From: Leeuwenhoekiella nanhaiensis
GTDB taxonomy: Bacteria > Bacteroidota > Bacteroidia > Flavobacteriales > Flavobacteriaceae
Length of the DNA: 64,000 nucleotides
Direction of reading: 5' to 3'
Assembly: GCF_002744755.1 (NCBI RefSeq)
Contig: NZ_KZ319288.1
Coordinates: forward strand, 434,001-498,000
Positions 45,398 to 54,446 of the stretch are shown one piece after another (the stretch's first letter is position 1; every line of letters begins with the position of its first letter). The notes beneath the pieces were generated by a model. The model ran no database searches. It was not told where the DNA came from and was given only the letters and a program-made list of their open reading frames with translations. A program made the position numbers and the translations under genes.

Positions 45398-46480
45398 ATG
45401 AAGACAACTGCACTTACCAAAATTCACGAAAGCCTTGGGGCTAAGATGGTTCCGTTCGCCGGGTACAACATGCCGGTTTCCTATGAAGGCGTAAATGCCG
45501 AACACGAAACCGTGCGCAAAGGCGTCGGGGTTTTTGACGTGTCACATATGGGTGAGTTTTTAGCCATTGGCGAAAAGGCGCTCGATCTGCTTCAAAAAGT
45601 ATGCAGCAACGACATTTCTAAGATTCAGGTAGGTGGTGCGCAGTATAATTGTATGCCTAATGCAGAAGGCGGTATTGTTGACGATTTAATTGTATATCGC
45701 ATTCGCGAAAACGAATATTTGCTGGTTGTAAATGCTTCCAATATTGAGAAAGACTGGGGTTGGATCAGCAGCCACAACAGCTTTGGGGTAGAACTGAAGA
45801 ATATTTCAGACAACTTTTCTCTTCTGGCTATTCAGGGACCAAAAGCCATTGAGGCGATGCAATCCCTTACTGACACCGATCTTTCAGCCATTAAATTTTA
45901 CAATTTTGAAGTCGCTCCGTTTGCTGGCATCGATCACGTGATCATCAGCGCCACCGGTTACACCGGAAGCGGCGGTTTTGAAATCTATTGCCATAACGAG
46001 TATGCAGAGCAGCTTTGGAACAAGGTATTTGAAGCCGGGAAAGATTTCGGCATTAAACCCATAGGTCTTGCCGCACGTGATACGTTACGTTTAGAAATGG
46101 GGTATTGCCTTTACGGAAACGATATCAATGATACAACTTCGCCAATAGAAGCCGGTCTGGGCTGGATTACCAAATTCACTAAAGATTTTATCAATTCTGA
46201 AGCTTTAAAAGCTGAAAAAGAAAACGGACCTGAGCGCAAACTGGTAGGTTTTGAACTTACCGAACGCGGTATTCCCCGTCACGATTATGAAATTGTAGAT
46301 GCAGAAGGCAACAACATAGGTATTGTAACTTCAGGAACCATGTCCCCTTCCCTTTCGAAAGGAATTGGTTTGGGTTACGTCAAAATTGCATACAGCAAGC
46401 CGGATAGCGACATTTTTATAAAAGTGCGCAACAAAAACATACCGGCTAAAGTGGTTAAACTTCCTTTTTATAAAGGATAA
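45398..46480 (+). CDS. gcvT: aminomethyltransferase, glycine cleavage T protein
   Basis: Transfers the methylene group of the glycine cleavage system to tetrahydrofolate. The 360 residues contain [15 protein letters not shown] near residue 17, [10 protein letters not shown] near 45, [20 protein letters not shown] near 85 and the folate-site [15 protein letters not shown] near 185. Length is normal. The gcvH and gcvP genes are not in the window. Its TAA stop lies in the same frame as, and directly before, the following epimerase-like coding region. Confidence 0.97.
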   Translation: MKTTALTKIHESLGAKMVPFAGYNMPVSYEGVNAEHETVRKGVGVFDVSHMGEFLAIGEKALDLLQKVCSNDISKIQVGGAQYNCMPNAEGGIVDDLIVYRIRENEYLLVVNASNIEKDWGWISSHNSFGVELKNISDNFSLLAIQGPKAIEAMQSLTDTDLSAIKFYNFEVAPFAGIDHVIISATGYTGSGGFEIYCHNEYAEQLWNKVFEAGKDFGIKPIGLAARDTLRLEMGYCLYGNDINDTTSPIEAGLGWITKFTKDFINSEALKAEKENGPERKLVGFELTERGIPRHDYEIVDAEGNNIGIVTSGTMSPSLSKGIGLGYVKIAYSKPDSDIFIKVRNKNIPAKVVKLPFYKG

Positions 46481-47326
46481 TCTTTAAAGTACATCGCACA
46501 GGCGCAATCACATAGAATCCTCATCCTGGGAGCCAGCGGCTTTCTGGGCGGTACCCTGTATAAAGAATTACACCGGTACTACGATACCTATGGCACCTAC
46601 CATACCGGTAAAATCTATTCAGATAACCAGCATTTCATACACTTTGATGTAACTCAGAACAGTATTTATGAGGTGTTGAACCAGGTACGTCCCACGGTAG
46701 TCATTTCCGCGTTGCGGGGTGATTTTGAGGGTCAGGTAGAAGCGCACGAAGATTTGTGTGATTTTGCTTTACGCACCGGGATTTTCGTAATTTACCTTTC
46801 TTCGGCAAATGTGTTTGATGCCTTCACCAATTATCCCAGCTATGAGTTTGATAAAACCCTTTCTGATAGTAAATACGGAAAGCTTAAAATTCGTTGCGAA
46901 AATTACTTTTTAAACTTTCTGCCCGAAACTCAATATGCCATTATCAGGCTTCCTATGGTTTTTGGGGCCAATTCGCCACGTGTTCGCGAAATCAAAAATG
47001 CATTGTTGCTTCACGCGCAGATTGAAGTTTTTCCGCATTTAATTATGAACACTACAACAGACAAAAAGCTGGGGCAACAAATACACTATATAATCAACCG
47101 GAAGCTGAGCGGTATTTTTCACCTGGGTAGTAATGACCTTATTCACCATCAGGAATTTATTCAGGAGATTGTGCGCAAAATCAATCTGAATATCAAACCC
47201 CAATACAAGATGGTGTATACTTCAAACTTTGACCGGTATCTGGCGGTTTTACCCAAAGACAACAAACTGCCGCAGCATCTAGCGATAACTAATGAAGAGG
47301 TGCTCGCAGAATCTCAGGTATTTTAA
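46481..47326 (+). CDS. NAD-dependent epimerase/dehydratase-like (extended SDR) without recognisable start codon
   Basis: The frame encodes an extended-SDR-type protein: RILILGASGFLGGTLYKEL with the GxxGxxG nucleotide motif at about 46529-46552, then a VVISALRG and FVIYLSSANVFD pattern and RLPMVFGANSP. It resembles sugar-nucleotide or dTDP-4-dehydrorhamnose reductase relatives. No ATG, GTG or TTG occurs between the gcvT stop (46480) and the Rossmann motif; the first in-frame ATG (46673) would delete the cofactor site. Possible explanations are a rare start (ATC, CTG), readthrough of the TAA from gcvT, or a start-codon mutation. Coordinates mark the open frame, not a proven start. Confidence 0.7.
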   Translation, partial: SLKYIAQAQSHRILILGASGFLGGTLYKELHRYYDTYGTYHTGKIYSDNQHFIHFDVTQNSIYEVLNQVRPTVVISALRGDFEGQVEAHEDLCDFALRTGIFVIYLSSANVFDAFTNYPSYEFDKTLSDSKYGKLKIRCENYFLNFLPETQYAIIRLPMVFGANSPRVREIKNALLLHAQIEVFPHLIMNTTTDKKLGQQIHYIINRKLSGIFHLGSNDLIHHQEFIQEIVRKINLNIKPQYKMVYTSNFDRYLAVLPKDNKLPQHLAITNEEVLAESQVF

Positions 47327-47336
47327 AATTTAGTTT

Positions 47337-48410
47337 ATGAAATTTAAAAAACCGGTACTTTACGTTCTTCTACTGATTTTTCAGATACTGGTTTTAAGGG
47401 TTATTGCCCGGTTTCCACAAGTTGTAGAAACCTGGTATAGCAATGGGATTTATCTGTACATCTCAAAGCTTTTCCGATTTAGTTTAGGCTGGATTCCTTT
47501 TTCTTTTGGAGATGTGATGTATGCGATTGTGATCGTTTACGCCTTTGTTTCCGTTTATAAGCTGATCAAAAACCGATTTAGAACCTTTTTGAATTTCCTG
47601 ACCAAAGCCCTGCTTTTTACCAATCTAATTTATTTCAGTTTTCACCTTTTATGGGGGTTGAATTATTACCGATTGCCTTTACACGAGGCACTTGAGATTG
47701 ATAAAGAGTATACAACTGAAGAACTCATCAGCCTTACCCAGCGATTGATTAAAGAATCGAATATACTTCACGCGCTATTGCAGGAAATTGACAGCCTGCC
47801 GGTGGAGTTTAGGTATTCACTTCACGAAATCTTTAAAAAGTCCCCGGAAGGTTATGCGATTGTGGAAGACAACTTCCCGAAACTGAACTACGCTCCTACC
47901 AGCATTAAAAACTCGCTTTTCAGGCTTCCACTTACCTATATGGGATTTGGCGGGTACCTCAACCCTATTACTCAGGAAGCTCAGGTTAACGGTATGCAAC
48001 CGGCGCACCGCTGGCCGCTTGTAAGTTGTCATGAAGAAGCCCATCAATTGGGTTTTGCCAAAGAAAACGAAGCCAATTTTATCGCTGTTATGGCCACAAC
48101 AAACCATCCGGATCCCTACTTTAAATACTCCGGGTATATTTTCGCTTTGCGCTATTGTTTAAGCGATGTGTATATGCGTAATCCCGATGCAGGAGAGCTC
48201 TTAAAAAATCAAATACGCCCTGGAATTCTCGCCAACTATCGACAGTCGAATGATTTTTGGCTTGCCTATCAGAATCCATTAGAGCCCATTTTGGCTGAAT
48301 TTTATGGAGGTTATTTAAAAGCCAATAATCAGCCCGGAGGTATGCAGAGTTATAGTTATGTGGTGGCTCTTTTGGTCAATTATTTTAAAAGTAAAAGTGA
48401 TTTACCGTAA
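47337..48410 (+). CDS. DUF3810-family membrane protein with HExxH zinc-protease motif
   Basis: A 357-residue protein with three N-terminal membrane helices (about 8-25, 57-78 and 90-108) and a large non-membrane C-terminal part. The segment LVSCHEEAHQLGFAKENEANF (from about residue 228) carries HEEAH (His232, Glu233, His236) with a downstream Glu, the pattern of a zinc metalloprotease. From memory this corresponds to family DUF3810. It starts 10 bp after the epimerase-like gene. Substrate unknown; protease activity is inferred from the motif. Confidence 0.82.
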   Translation: MKFKKPVLYVLLLIFQILVLRVIARFPQVVETWYSNGIYLYISKLFRFSLGWIPFSFGDVMYAIVIVYAFVSVYKLIKNRFRTFLNFLTKALLFTNLIYFSFHLLWGLNYYRLPLHEALEIDKEYTTEELISLTQRLIKESNILHALLQEIDSLPVEFRYSLHEIFKKSPEGYAIVEDNFPKLNYAPTSIKNSLFRLPLTYMGFGGYLNPITQEAQVNGMQPAHRWPLVSCHEEAHQLGFAKENEANFIAVMATTNHPDPYFKYSGYIFALRYCLSDVYMRNPDAGELLKNQIRPGILANYRQSNDFWLAYQNPLEPILAEFYGGYLKANNQPGGMQSYSYVVALLVNYFKSKSDLP

Positions 48411-48412
48411 AT

Positions 48413-48447
48413 AAAAAAGCAGGGACGCCACAAAGGCATCCCCGCTA
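48413..48447. terminator. bidirectional terminator between the DUF3810 gene and curlin gene 1
   Basis: AGCGGGGATGCC and GGCGTCCCTGCT (minus-strand reading) form a 12-bp stem with mismatches, flanked by A/T runs on both sides. Similar stems follow the other two curlin genes. Confidence 0.85.
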
Positions 48448-48481
48448 TATCAAAAAAACTATTCTTTATTTTCTCTTTGAA

Positions 48482-50011
48482 TTAGTTGCTTTGGGTTACA
48501 GTTGAAGTATTAGAGCTACCAACTTGATTAACCATACTCATATGTGTACTTCCAGTTTGAGAAACAGTACTCATATTCATCATACCATTCTGAAGCACAG
48601 TACTCACGTTGGTCATTCCATTTTGGCTAACGATACTTGTATTACCATCACCCGTCTGATCTACATCTGAGTTATTTGCATCTCCAGACTGACGTACTTC
48701 ACTTCTGTTGTCATCTCCTATTTGATCTACTGTAGATACGTGATTGTCATCAAACTGAGCCGTAAAGCTGTAGTTTCTATCCCCGGTCTGTACAACTGCG
48801 CTGGAATTAAAGTCAGACCCGTCACCTACAGGAGTGTATTGATCGGTACCATTCCAGTTATTATTTCCTGTTTGTGTAACACTACTCGTATTGTTATCAC
48901 TAGATGCTGTTATTGCATCAAATGGGGCTCCCTGATAATTATATGAAAAATTACCATTACCTGTTTGAAGAACGTCGCTATCATTATTAGTGCCATATTG
49001 CCAAACATTAGAACCATTAAAGTCACCTTGTTGCAAGGTAAAAGCATCGTTCAAATCACCTACCTGAGTAATAGTAGACTGACTGTTGTTACTGGCACCA
49101 CCACTAAATCTCCCATATTGGTCGGTGTGAGCTAAATTATTGTTACCGGTTTGTATTGTTGCGGAAGTATTGCTATCCCCAAAAACACCCTGATGGGTAT
49201 ACTGAATATTATCATCCCCTGTTTGAGCAGATGTACTCAAGTTATTATTTCCCCATTGGTCTACGTCAGAAAAATTGGAATTACCATCTTGTAAAACCGA
49301 ACTGCTATTGGAATTACCCCACTGGAAAGTATCAGAAAAATTCCCATCCCCAAATTGGTCAGTATCCGAGAAGTTGGTATTGCCTAATTGTTGTGAAAAA
49401 CCTGTGTTCTGGTTACCCTGCTGCTCTATTGAACCTCTGTTAGCGTCGCCATTTTGATTTATATCTGCATTATTATTATTTCCAAATTGAAGAATACCCC
49501 AATCCAAATAGGTTAGACGTGTAGCTATGTTATCATTACCTATCTGTGTAATACTAGCCGAGTTATCATTTCCTAACTGGTATGTTGCAGTACCGTTGTT
49601 ATTACCAGTTACAGTAGTTGTTGATTCATTATCTTGTCCATTTTGAAGTGTTCCCCAGGTATTTATAGGCGGTCCACCCCAATTGTCATTACCAGTTTGT
49701 GAAGCAGTAGATGTATTACCTGAACCCAGTTGAGTGGTGCGATATGCATTGCGCTCTCCTGATTGGTCAATTTCAGAACTTTGACTCGTTCCGTTCTGAT
49801 ACGTTGTAGCTGTATTATTTGCTCCTTCCTGATCTACGGCAGCATCATTTGAGGTTCCAAATTGATCTACATCCGAATTGTTAAGCGTACCTACTTGACT
49901 CACATCAGCGCTGTTTCCTGACCCCGATTGATTGACGTCACTTACGTTGGACTGTGCAAAAATCATTGCACCGCACATAAGTGCCCCAACAGTAAAAATC
50001 ATTTTTTTCAT
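48482..50011 (-). CDS. curlin-repeat (CsgA/CsgB-like) secreted protein 1
   Basis: A 509-residue exported protein. A signal peptide (MKKMIFTVGALMCGAMIFAQ) is followed by about 38 tandem units of roughly 11 residues with the pattern V-x-Q-x-G-x-x-N-x-S-x, as in VDQFGTSNDAA. This is the strand-turn unit of curlin repeats, which stack into amyloid fibres in curli. Some units carry longer loops containing Trp (GPPINTWG, LTYLDWGILQFG) at the same places as in the two paralogues. The C-terminal 45 residues are almost identical in all three and rich in Met (MTNVSTVLQNGMMNMSTVSQ). No csgE, csgF or csgG gene is in the window. Polymer formation is inferred. Confidence 0.88.
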   Translation of the reverse strand: MKKMIFTVGALMCGAMIFAQSNVSDVNQSGSGNSADVSQVGTLNNSDVDQFGTSNDAAVDQEGANNTATTYQNGTSQSSEIDQSGERNAYRTTQLGSGNTSTASQTGNDNWGGPPINTWGTLQNGQDNESTTTVTGNNNGTATYQLGNDNSASITQIGNDNIATRLTYLDWGILQFGNNNNADINQNGDANRGSIEQQGNQNTGFSQQLGNTNFSDTDQFGDGNFSDTFQWGNSNSSSVLQDGNSNFSDVDQWGNNNLSTSAQTGDDNIQYTHQGVFGDSNTSATIQTGNNNLAHTDQYGRFSGGASNNSQSTITQVGDLNDAFTLQQGDFNGSNVWQYGTNNDSDVLQTGNGNFSYNYQGAPFDAITASSDNNTSSVTQTGNNNWNGTDQYTPVGDGSDFNSSAVVQTGDRNYSFTAQFDDNHVSTVDQIGDDNRSEVRQSGDANNSDVDQTGDGNTSIVSQNGMTNVSTVLQNGMMNMSTVSQTGSTHMSMVNQVGSSNTSTVTQSN

Positions 50012-50637
50012 AATAATAGTGTTTAATTAATAATATATAATTGGTTAATAAATACATATTTAGTAGAGTACATGGATTACACGAAATCGATAGAAACGAT
50101 TTTGAAGAGCAAAATAAAAATCTTAATTTTTTGCAAAATCAAGAATCCAAATTACTTTTTATCAGACAGTTAAAGGTAGTTTAAATATTTGCCAAAAGCA
50201 CCTAAAACATTGCAGCGTTAGCTATTTGTATTATTAAACGCGAATGCGGCTATGTATTTAAGGATGTAAACCTTATTTTATCGATTAAATGCAATTTTGA
50301 CTGTAAATAAAGAATGTAATTTGATTAAAAAGGGGGAAAACACCCCCAAAATATTTATCATATGACATTTGTAAAAGTATCACGAAGAGTACATCCATCA
50401 GTCAAATACGTCTTAAAAACCAAATATAATATTTTGACCCTTCCAATACTGCTCTAGAGTTCCATTCACCGGTTTGCGATCAGCTCATTATGATTACTGT
50501 TCAGTAATCAAAAAATAAGCAGGGTGCTTTTTTGTGATGTCATTTGCATTCCCTAATATTTTAAAAGAAAAAAGCGAGGAAGCCATATAAGGCATCCCCG
50601 CTCTATCAAAAAAACCATTCTTGATTTTTCTATTTAA
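50012..50637 (-). promoter_or_regulatory. long upstream region of curlin gene 1
   Basis: Holds no gene. From the start codon outwards there is a conserved A/T-rich leader beginning TTGGTTAATAAATACA (plus strand), TAAAGGTA (50171-50178; minus strand TACCTTTA, one mismatch to TAnnTTTG), the box GGGGGAAAACACCCCC (50332-50347), and a perfect 9-bp-arm palindrome TGATTACTG-TT-CAGTAATCA (50491-50510). The leader and box recur upstream of the two paralogues. Confidence 0.6.
50567..50602 (-). terminator. terminator of curlin gene 2
   Basis: AGCGGGGATGCC-TTATAT-GGCTTCCTCGCT on the minus strand, followed by TTTTTTC. It is homologous to the terminators of the other two curlin genes. Confidence 0.88.
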
Positions 50638-51843
50638 TTAGTTGCTCTGTGTTACAGTTGAAGTATTAGAGCTACCAGCTTGAGTAACCATACTCATGTG
50701 TGTACTTCCTGTTTGAGAAACAGTACTCATATTCATCATACCGTTTTGAAGAACGGTGCTCATATTCATCATACCGTCCTGACTAACGCTGCTTGTATTA
50801 CCATCTCCTAGTTGATCTACATCAGACTCATTTAGAGTTCCTAGCTGAGAGACAGAACTAGTGTTAGCATCACCCAATTGATAGGTATCAGCCTGGTTTT
50901 GAGTTCCGTTTTGATACGTTGAACCGCTGTTACCATTTCCTATCTGAAGCAAATCAGAATTGTTATCATCACCTATTTGTTCTGTACCGTAGAGAAGTGG
51001 TGAAAGACCATTAGCGATATTACCATCACCTATTTGTTCAATAGTTGAAGTATTGCCTGTACCATTCTGATAGGTACCGCTGTTGTTATCATTACCAAAA
51101 GCATCATTAGTGGCATCGTTGTTATCTCCTCTTTGATTTATACCCCATCTTAAACTTGCTCCACCTCCTAAGTTACGGTCACCTTCCTGATAGGATTTAG
51201 CATAGTTATCGTTTCCTGCCTGATCTATTTCAAAATCGTTATCATTGCCCTGCTGTTCGATAGAAGCAGTGTTGGCGTTTCCAAATTGACCTATGTCGGC
51301 AGCATTACCATCACCAAACTGTAGAATACCCCAATTTAAAGTAGTTTGAAGGGTCGCAATGTTATCATTACCTACCTGAGTAATCATTGCCGTGTTATTA
51401 TTTCCTAACTGGTAAGTTGCTGTTCCATTATTGTTCCCTGTTACGGTAGTTGATGAGGTATTATCCTGTCCGTCTTGCAAGGTCCCCCAAGTAGTCGCTG
51501 GTGGCCCGGCATAGTTGCCAATACCATCCTGAGAGGCTGTTGAAGAGTTACCGGTGCCATATTGAGTTGTTCTATACGTATTATTCTCTCCAGATTGGTT
51601 GATAGATGAAGTTTGACTTCCACCATCCTGAAAAGTTACCGCAAAATTAGTTACCCCTGCCTGATCAACATCGGCATCATTTGAAGAGCCAAACTGATCG
51701 ACATCTGAATCATTAGCATTACCTGCCTGACTAACATCAGCACTGTGTCCTGATCCTGATTGATTTACATCACTTGTGTTGGATTGGGCAAAAATCATTG
51801 CACCGCACATCAGTGCTCCAACGGTTAAAAACATTTTTTTCAT
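50638..51843 (-). CDS. curlin-repeat (CsgA/CsgB-like) secreted protein 2
   Basis: A 401-residue paralogue of the preceding gene with the same signal peptide (MKKMFLTVGALMCGAMIFAQ) and about 31 of the 11-residue V/I-x-Q-x-G-x-x-N units. The N-terminal units, the Trp loops (GPPATTWGTLQ, LNWGILQFG) and the Met-rich C terminus align well with the other two, whereas the middle units differ in number and sequence. This is as expected when repeats are gained and lost by recombination. Exported by the general secretion route; a fibre or matrix role is inferred from the curlin pattern. Confidence 0.88.
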   Translation of the reverse strand: MKKMFLTVGALMCGAMIFAQSNTSDVNQSGSGHSADVSQAGNANDSDVDQFGSSNDADVDQAGVTNFAVTFQDGGSQTSSINQSGENNTYRTTQYGTGNSSTASQDGIGNYAGPPATTWGTLQDGQDNTSSTTVTGNNNGTATYQLGNNNTAMITQVGNDNIATLQTTLNWGILQFGDGNAADIGQFGNANTASIEQQGNDNDFEIDQAGNDNYAKSYQEGDRNLGGGASLRWGINQRGDNNDATNDAFGNDNNSGTYQNGTGNTSTIEQIGDGNIANGLSPLLYGTEQIGDDNNSDLLQIGNGNSGSTYQNGTQNQADTYQLGDANTSSVSQLGTLNESDVDQLGDGNTSSVSQDGMMNMSTVLQNGMMNMSTVSQTGSTHMSMVTQAGSSNTSTVTQSN

Positions 51844-52463
51844 AATAAAAGTGTTTAATTAATATATAATTGGTTAATAAATACAAATGAATAGATTGAT
51901 AGTTCTCAATCGTTTTCGCTGCTTGATCCAAGTTTAATTAAAATCTTAAAAAATAATAAAACTTAAAACACAACTAGCTTCTTTTCAGATAGTTAAATAT
52001 ACTAAATAAGATGAACGAAAAAATAGTTGTCAAGCTCCTTAAGACCACTCAGAAGTTCATTTGTACTAATCACAATCAAATTATGTAAGTAATTATGATG
52101 TAAATATCTTTTTTTTCGTCGAAGTTCAATCTGACAAAATGAAGAAGGGAAAAACTATATAAAAAAAGGGGAAAAATACCCTTAGCTATTTACCCTAAAA
52201 ACTTGAAATGTATTTTGTTATCACTCGCTTTAAAGAGCTGCAGCCGTAGAAATATCAAGTTGTATTTATTTGTTTTCCTCTATTTAAAATTAGTCCCTTA
52301 TATTGGATTAGACCATTATGAAAGAATTCTCTCCCATTTATAAACAACCCTGCTACACGCTCATTATTAGGAGCTGCACAAAGAGCTAATTAAAAAAAGC
52401 GAGGAAGCCTTTTACAGCATCCTCGCTCTATCAAAAAACCATTCTTGATATTTTCCTTTAAAC
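51844..52463 (-). promoter_or_regulatory. long upstream region of curlin gene 2 and terminator of curlin gene 3
   Basis: No gene. Contains the conserved A/T-rich leader (about 51844-51990), a -7-like TATATTTA on the minus strand (51994-52001), the box GGGGAAAAATACCC (52168-52181), and near the far end the terminator of gene 3 (52392-52428). Confidence 0.6.
52392..52428 (-). terminator. terminator of curlin gene 3
   Basis: AGCGAGGATGCT and GGCTTCCTCGCT on the minus strand flank a short loop and are followed by TTTTTTT. Confidence 0.88.
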
Positions 52464-53774
52464 TTAGTTGCTTTGGCTTACAACTGAAGTATTTGAGCTT
52501 CCAATTTGAGTGACGGTACTCACGTGAGTCATACCACTCTGATTAACAGTGCTCATATTCATCATACCATCTTGAAAAACAGTACTCATATTAGAAGTTC
52601 CAATCTGAGTAACATTTGAAGTGTTTCCATTACCCATTTGAGTTACTGCAGAGTTGTTTCCCTCTACTCTTTGAATCACTGTGCTGCTATTATTAGTTCC
52701 ATCCTGGTCTACATCACTTATACCGTTATTCTGAAACTGTTGATCAACAAAACTACTATTCCCAGCTCCATTTTGATCTACAACAGAATTATTGGTTAAT
52801 CCTATTTGATACGTAATAGCACTATTGTTATTGCCTATTTGATCAATATCGCTGAAGTTAGCTGTCCCATCCTGTCCAACTATAGCAGAATTATCATCAC
52901 CCATTTGATCAATATCACTCACGTGATCATTACCTCCTGCGCCAAAATAACCTTGTCTGGTCCAGGCAAAATTGCCATTTCCAGTAGAGGTAATGTCAGA
53001 GTCATTGTTACCTCCATTCTGGTCTGTGATCGCTTCGTTCATATCCCCGATTTGATCAACATCTGAATTATTTGACATACCAACCTGATCGGTATCAGAG
53101 GAATTACCATCTCCAGTTTGATCGGTATCAGAGAAGTTGCTGTCCCCAGCCTGATCGGTCTCTCCAACATTGGCATCACCTTGCTGTTCGATTGATGCTA
53201 CATTGAAATTTCCTGTTTGAGAAATAGCAGCATCATTATCAGAACCTTCCTGCTGAATACCCCAAAATAAACTAGTTTGTCCAATAGCAATGTTATTATT
53301 TCCAACCTGTGAAATTGAAGCGGAGTTATTATCTCCAACCTGAAGAGTTGCTGTACCATTATTATTACCTAAAACATTGGTTTCAGATGAGTTATCCATA
53401 CCACTTTGATAAGTTCCCCAAGTAGTTGTTGGTGGTCCTGCATAGTTATCATTACCATCCTGAGAAGCTGTTGAGGAGTTACCAGTACCAAACTGGGTTG
53501 TACGATAGGTGTTTCGCTCCCCTGACTGATCAATTGCAGAACTTTGACTTCCACCATCCTGATACGTTATAGCATTGTTAGTTGCACCCGCCTGATCAAC
53601 AGCAGCAGTGTTTGAAGTACCCATCTGATCTACGTCAGAATTATTTACCGTACCAACCTGATTGACAGCAGCACTGTGTCCTGTTCCTGATTGATTTACA
53701 TCACTGGTGTTGGATTGGGCAAAAATCATTGCACCGCACATTAGTGCTCCAACGGTTAAAATCATTTTTTTCAT
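52464..53774 (-). CDS. curlin-repeat (CsgA/CsgB-like) secreted protein 3
   Basis: A 436-residue paralogue with signal peptide MKKMILTVGALMCGAMIFAQ and about 34 units of 11 residues (for example VDQIGDMNEAI). It keeps the Trp loops (GPPTTTWGTYQ, LFWGIQQEG) and the Met-rich end (GMMNMSTVNQSGMTHVSTVTQ). A run of Asp-rich units in the middle (SDTDQTGDGNSSDTDQVG) makes it the most acidic of the three. It is the promoter-distal end of the tandem array relative to the amidohydrolase genes, which are divergent from it. Confidence 0.88.
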   Translation of the reverse strand: MKKMILTVGALMCGAMIFAQSNTSDVNQSGTGHSAAVNQVGTVNNSDVDQMGTSNTAAVDQAGATNNAITYQDGGSQSSAIDQSGERNTYRTTQFGTGNSSTASQDGNDNYAGPPTTTWGTYQSGMDNSSETNVLGNNNGTATLQVGDNNSASISQVGNNNIAIGQTSLFWGIQQEGSDNDAAISQTGNFNVASIEQQGDANVGETDQAGDSNFSDTDQTGDGNSSDTDQVGMSNNSDVDQIGDMNEAITDQNGGNNDSDITSTGNGNFAWTRQGYFGAGGNDHVSDIDQMGDDNSAIVGQDGTANFSDIDQIGNNNSAITYQIGLTNNSVVDQNGAGNSSFVDQQFQNNGISDVDQDGTNNSSTVIQRVEGNNSAVTQMGNGNTSNVTQIGTSNMSTVFQDGMMNMSTVNQSGMTHVSTVTQIGSSNTSVVSQSN

Positions 53775-54446
53775 AATAAAAGAGTTTAATTAATATATTA
53801 TTGGTTAATAAATACATATGGATGGATTGATTGTTCTCAATCGTTATCGCTGGCTAATCGAAGTTTAATTAAAATCTTAAAAAATACTAAAACTAAAAAC
53901 ACAACTAACTTCATTTCAGATATTTAAAGGTAATATAAAAACTGAATGAAAAATCATTGCCTAATTTACTCAGGAAACTAGAAAAGACGATTTGTACTAT
54001 TAACCAGAAAGTTTTGTCCGTAAATCAAGATGTGAGTGAGATTTAAATCGATAAAAATCATTATTAGCTTGGAAGGAAAAACAGCAATAATGCAAAAAAG
54101 GGGGAAAATACCCCCCTTTTTTTATAAATATCTCTCTGAAACCTGGGGTATTTTTTAAAAAAACTATTCTAAAAAATCGGCATTTCTATACGAAAGGTTT
54201 TTTCTCAGACTTATTTAATCCATTATAATCAATTTTCATTAATGAATAAACACAATCTAATATCTCAATTTGGCACTTGATAAACCTTATAGAAATCAAC
54301 AACTCTTGATCCGAATTATTAATGAAAATCTTCCTCAGAATAATGGGAAATAAGGATTTTCGTTAAACATTTCTTAAACAATCTTAAATTTTCTTAAAGA
54401 AACGTCATAACAGTTATTTTTAGGCAAAGTCTAAATTTAGCTAACT
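53775..54446. promoter_or_regulatory. divergent region between curlin gene 3 and the amidohydrolase operon
   Basis: No gene. Towards the curlin gene: conserved A/T-rich leader with the hairpin GATTG-TTCT-CAATC, a -7-like TACCTTTA (minus strand, 53925-53932), and the box GGGGGAAAATACCCCCC (54100-54116), which is also followed by a T run on the plus strand and so could end transcription. Towards the amidohydrolase gene: TTAAA units at 54363, 54374, 54384 and 54394, spaced 10-11 bp. Confidence 0.6.

Noticed and set aside
50371-50457. Short plus-strand ORF in the upstream region of curlin gene 1
   Set aside because: About 30 codons, no conserved counterpart upstream of the paralogues, and no promoter; most likely chance.
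48482-53774. Repeated DNA in the curlin region considered as CRISPR or as mobile elements
   Set aside because: The repeats keep one reading frame with a signal peptide and the V-x-Q-x-G-x-x-N pattern, so they are protein-coding repeats. No transposase or flanking duplications are seen.
54100-54124. GGGGG...CCCCCC followed by T run read as a simple intrinsic terminator
   Set aside because: It could end plus-strand transcription, but no plus-strand gene precedes it, and the same box without the T run sits at the same distance upstream of the other two curlin genes. It is therefore listed as a regulatory box.
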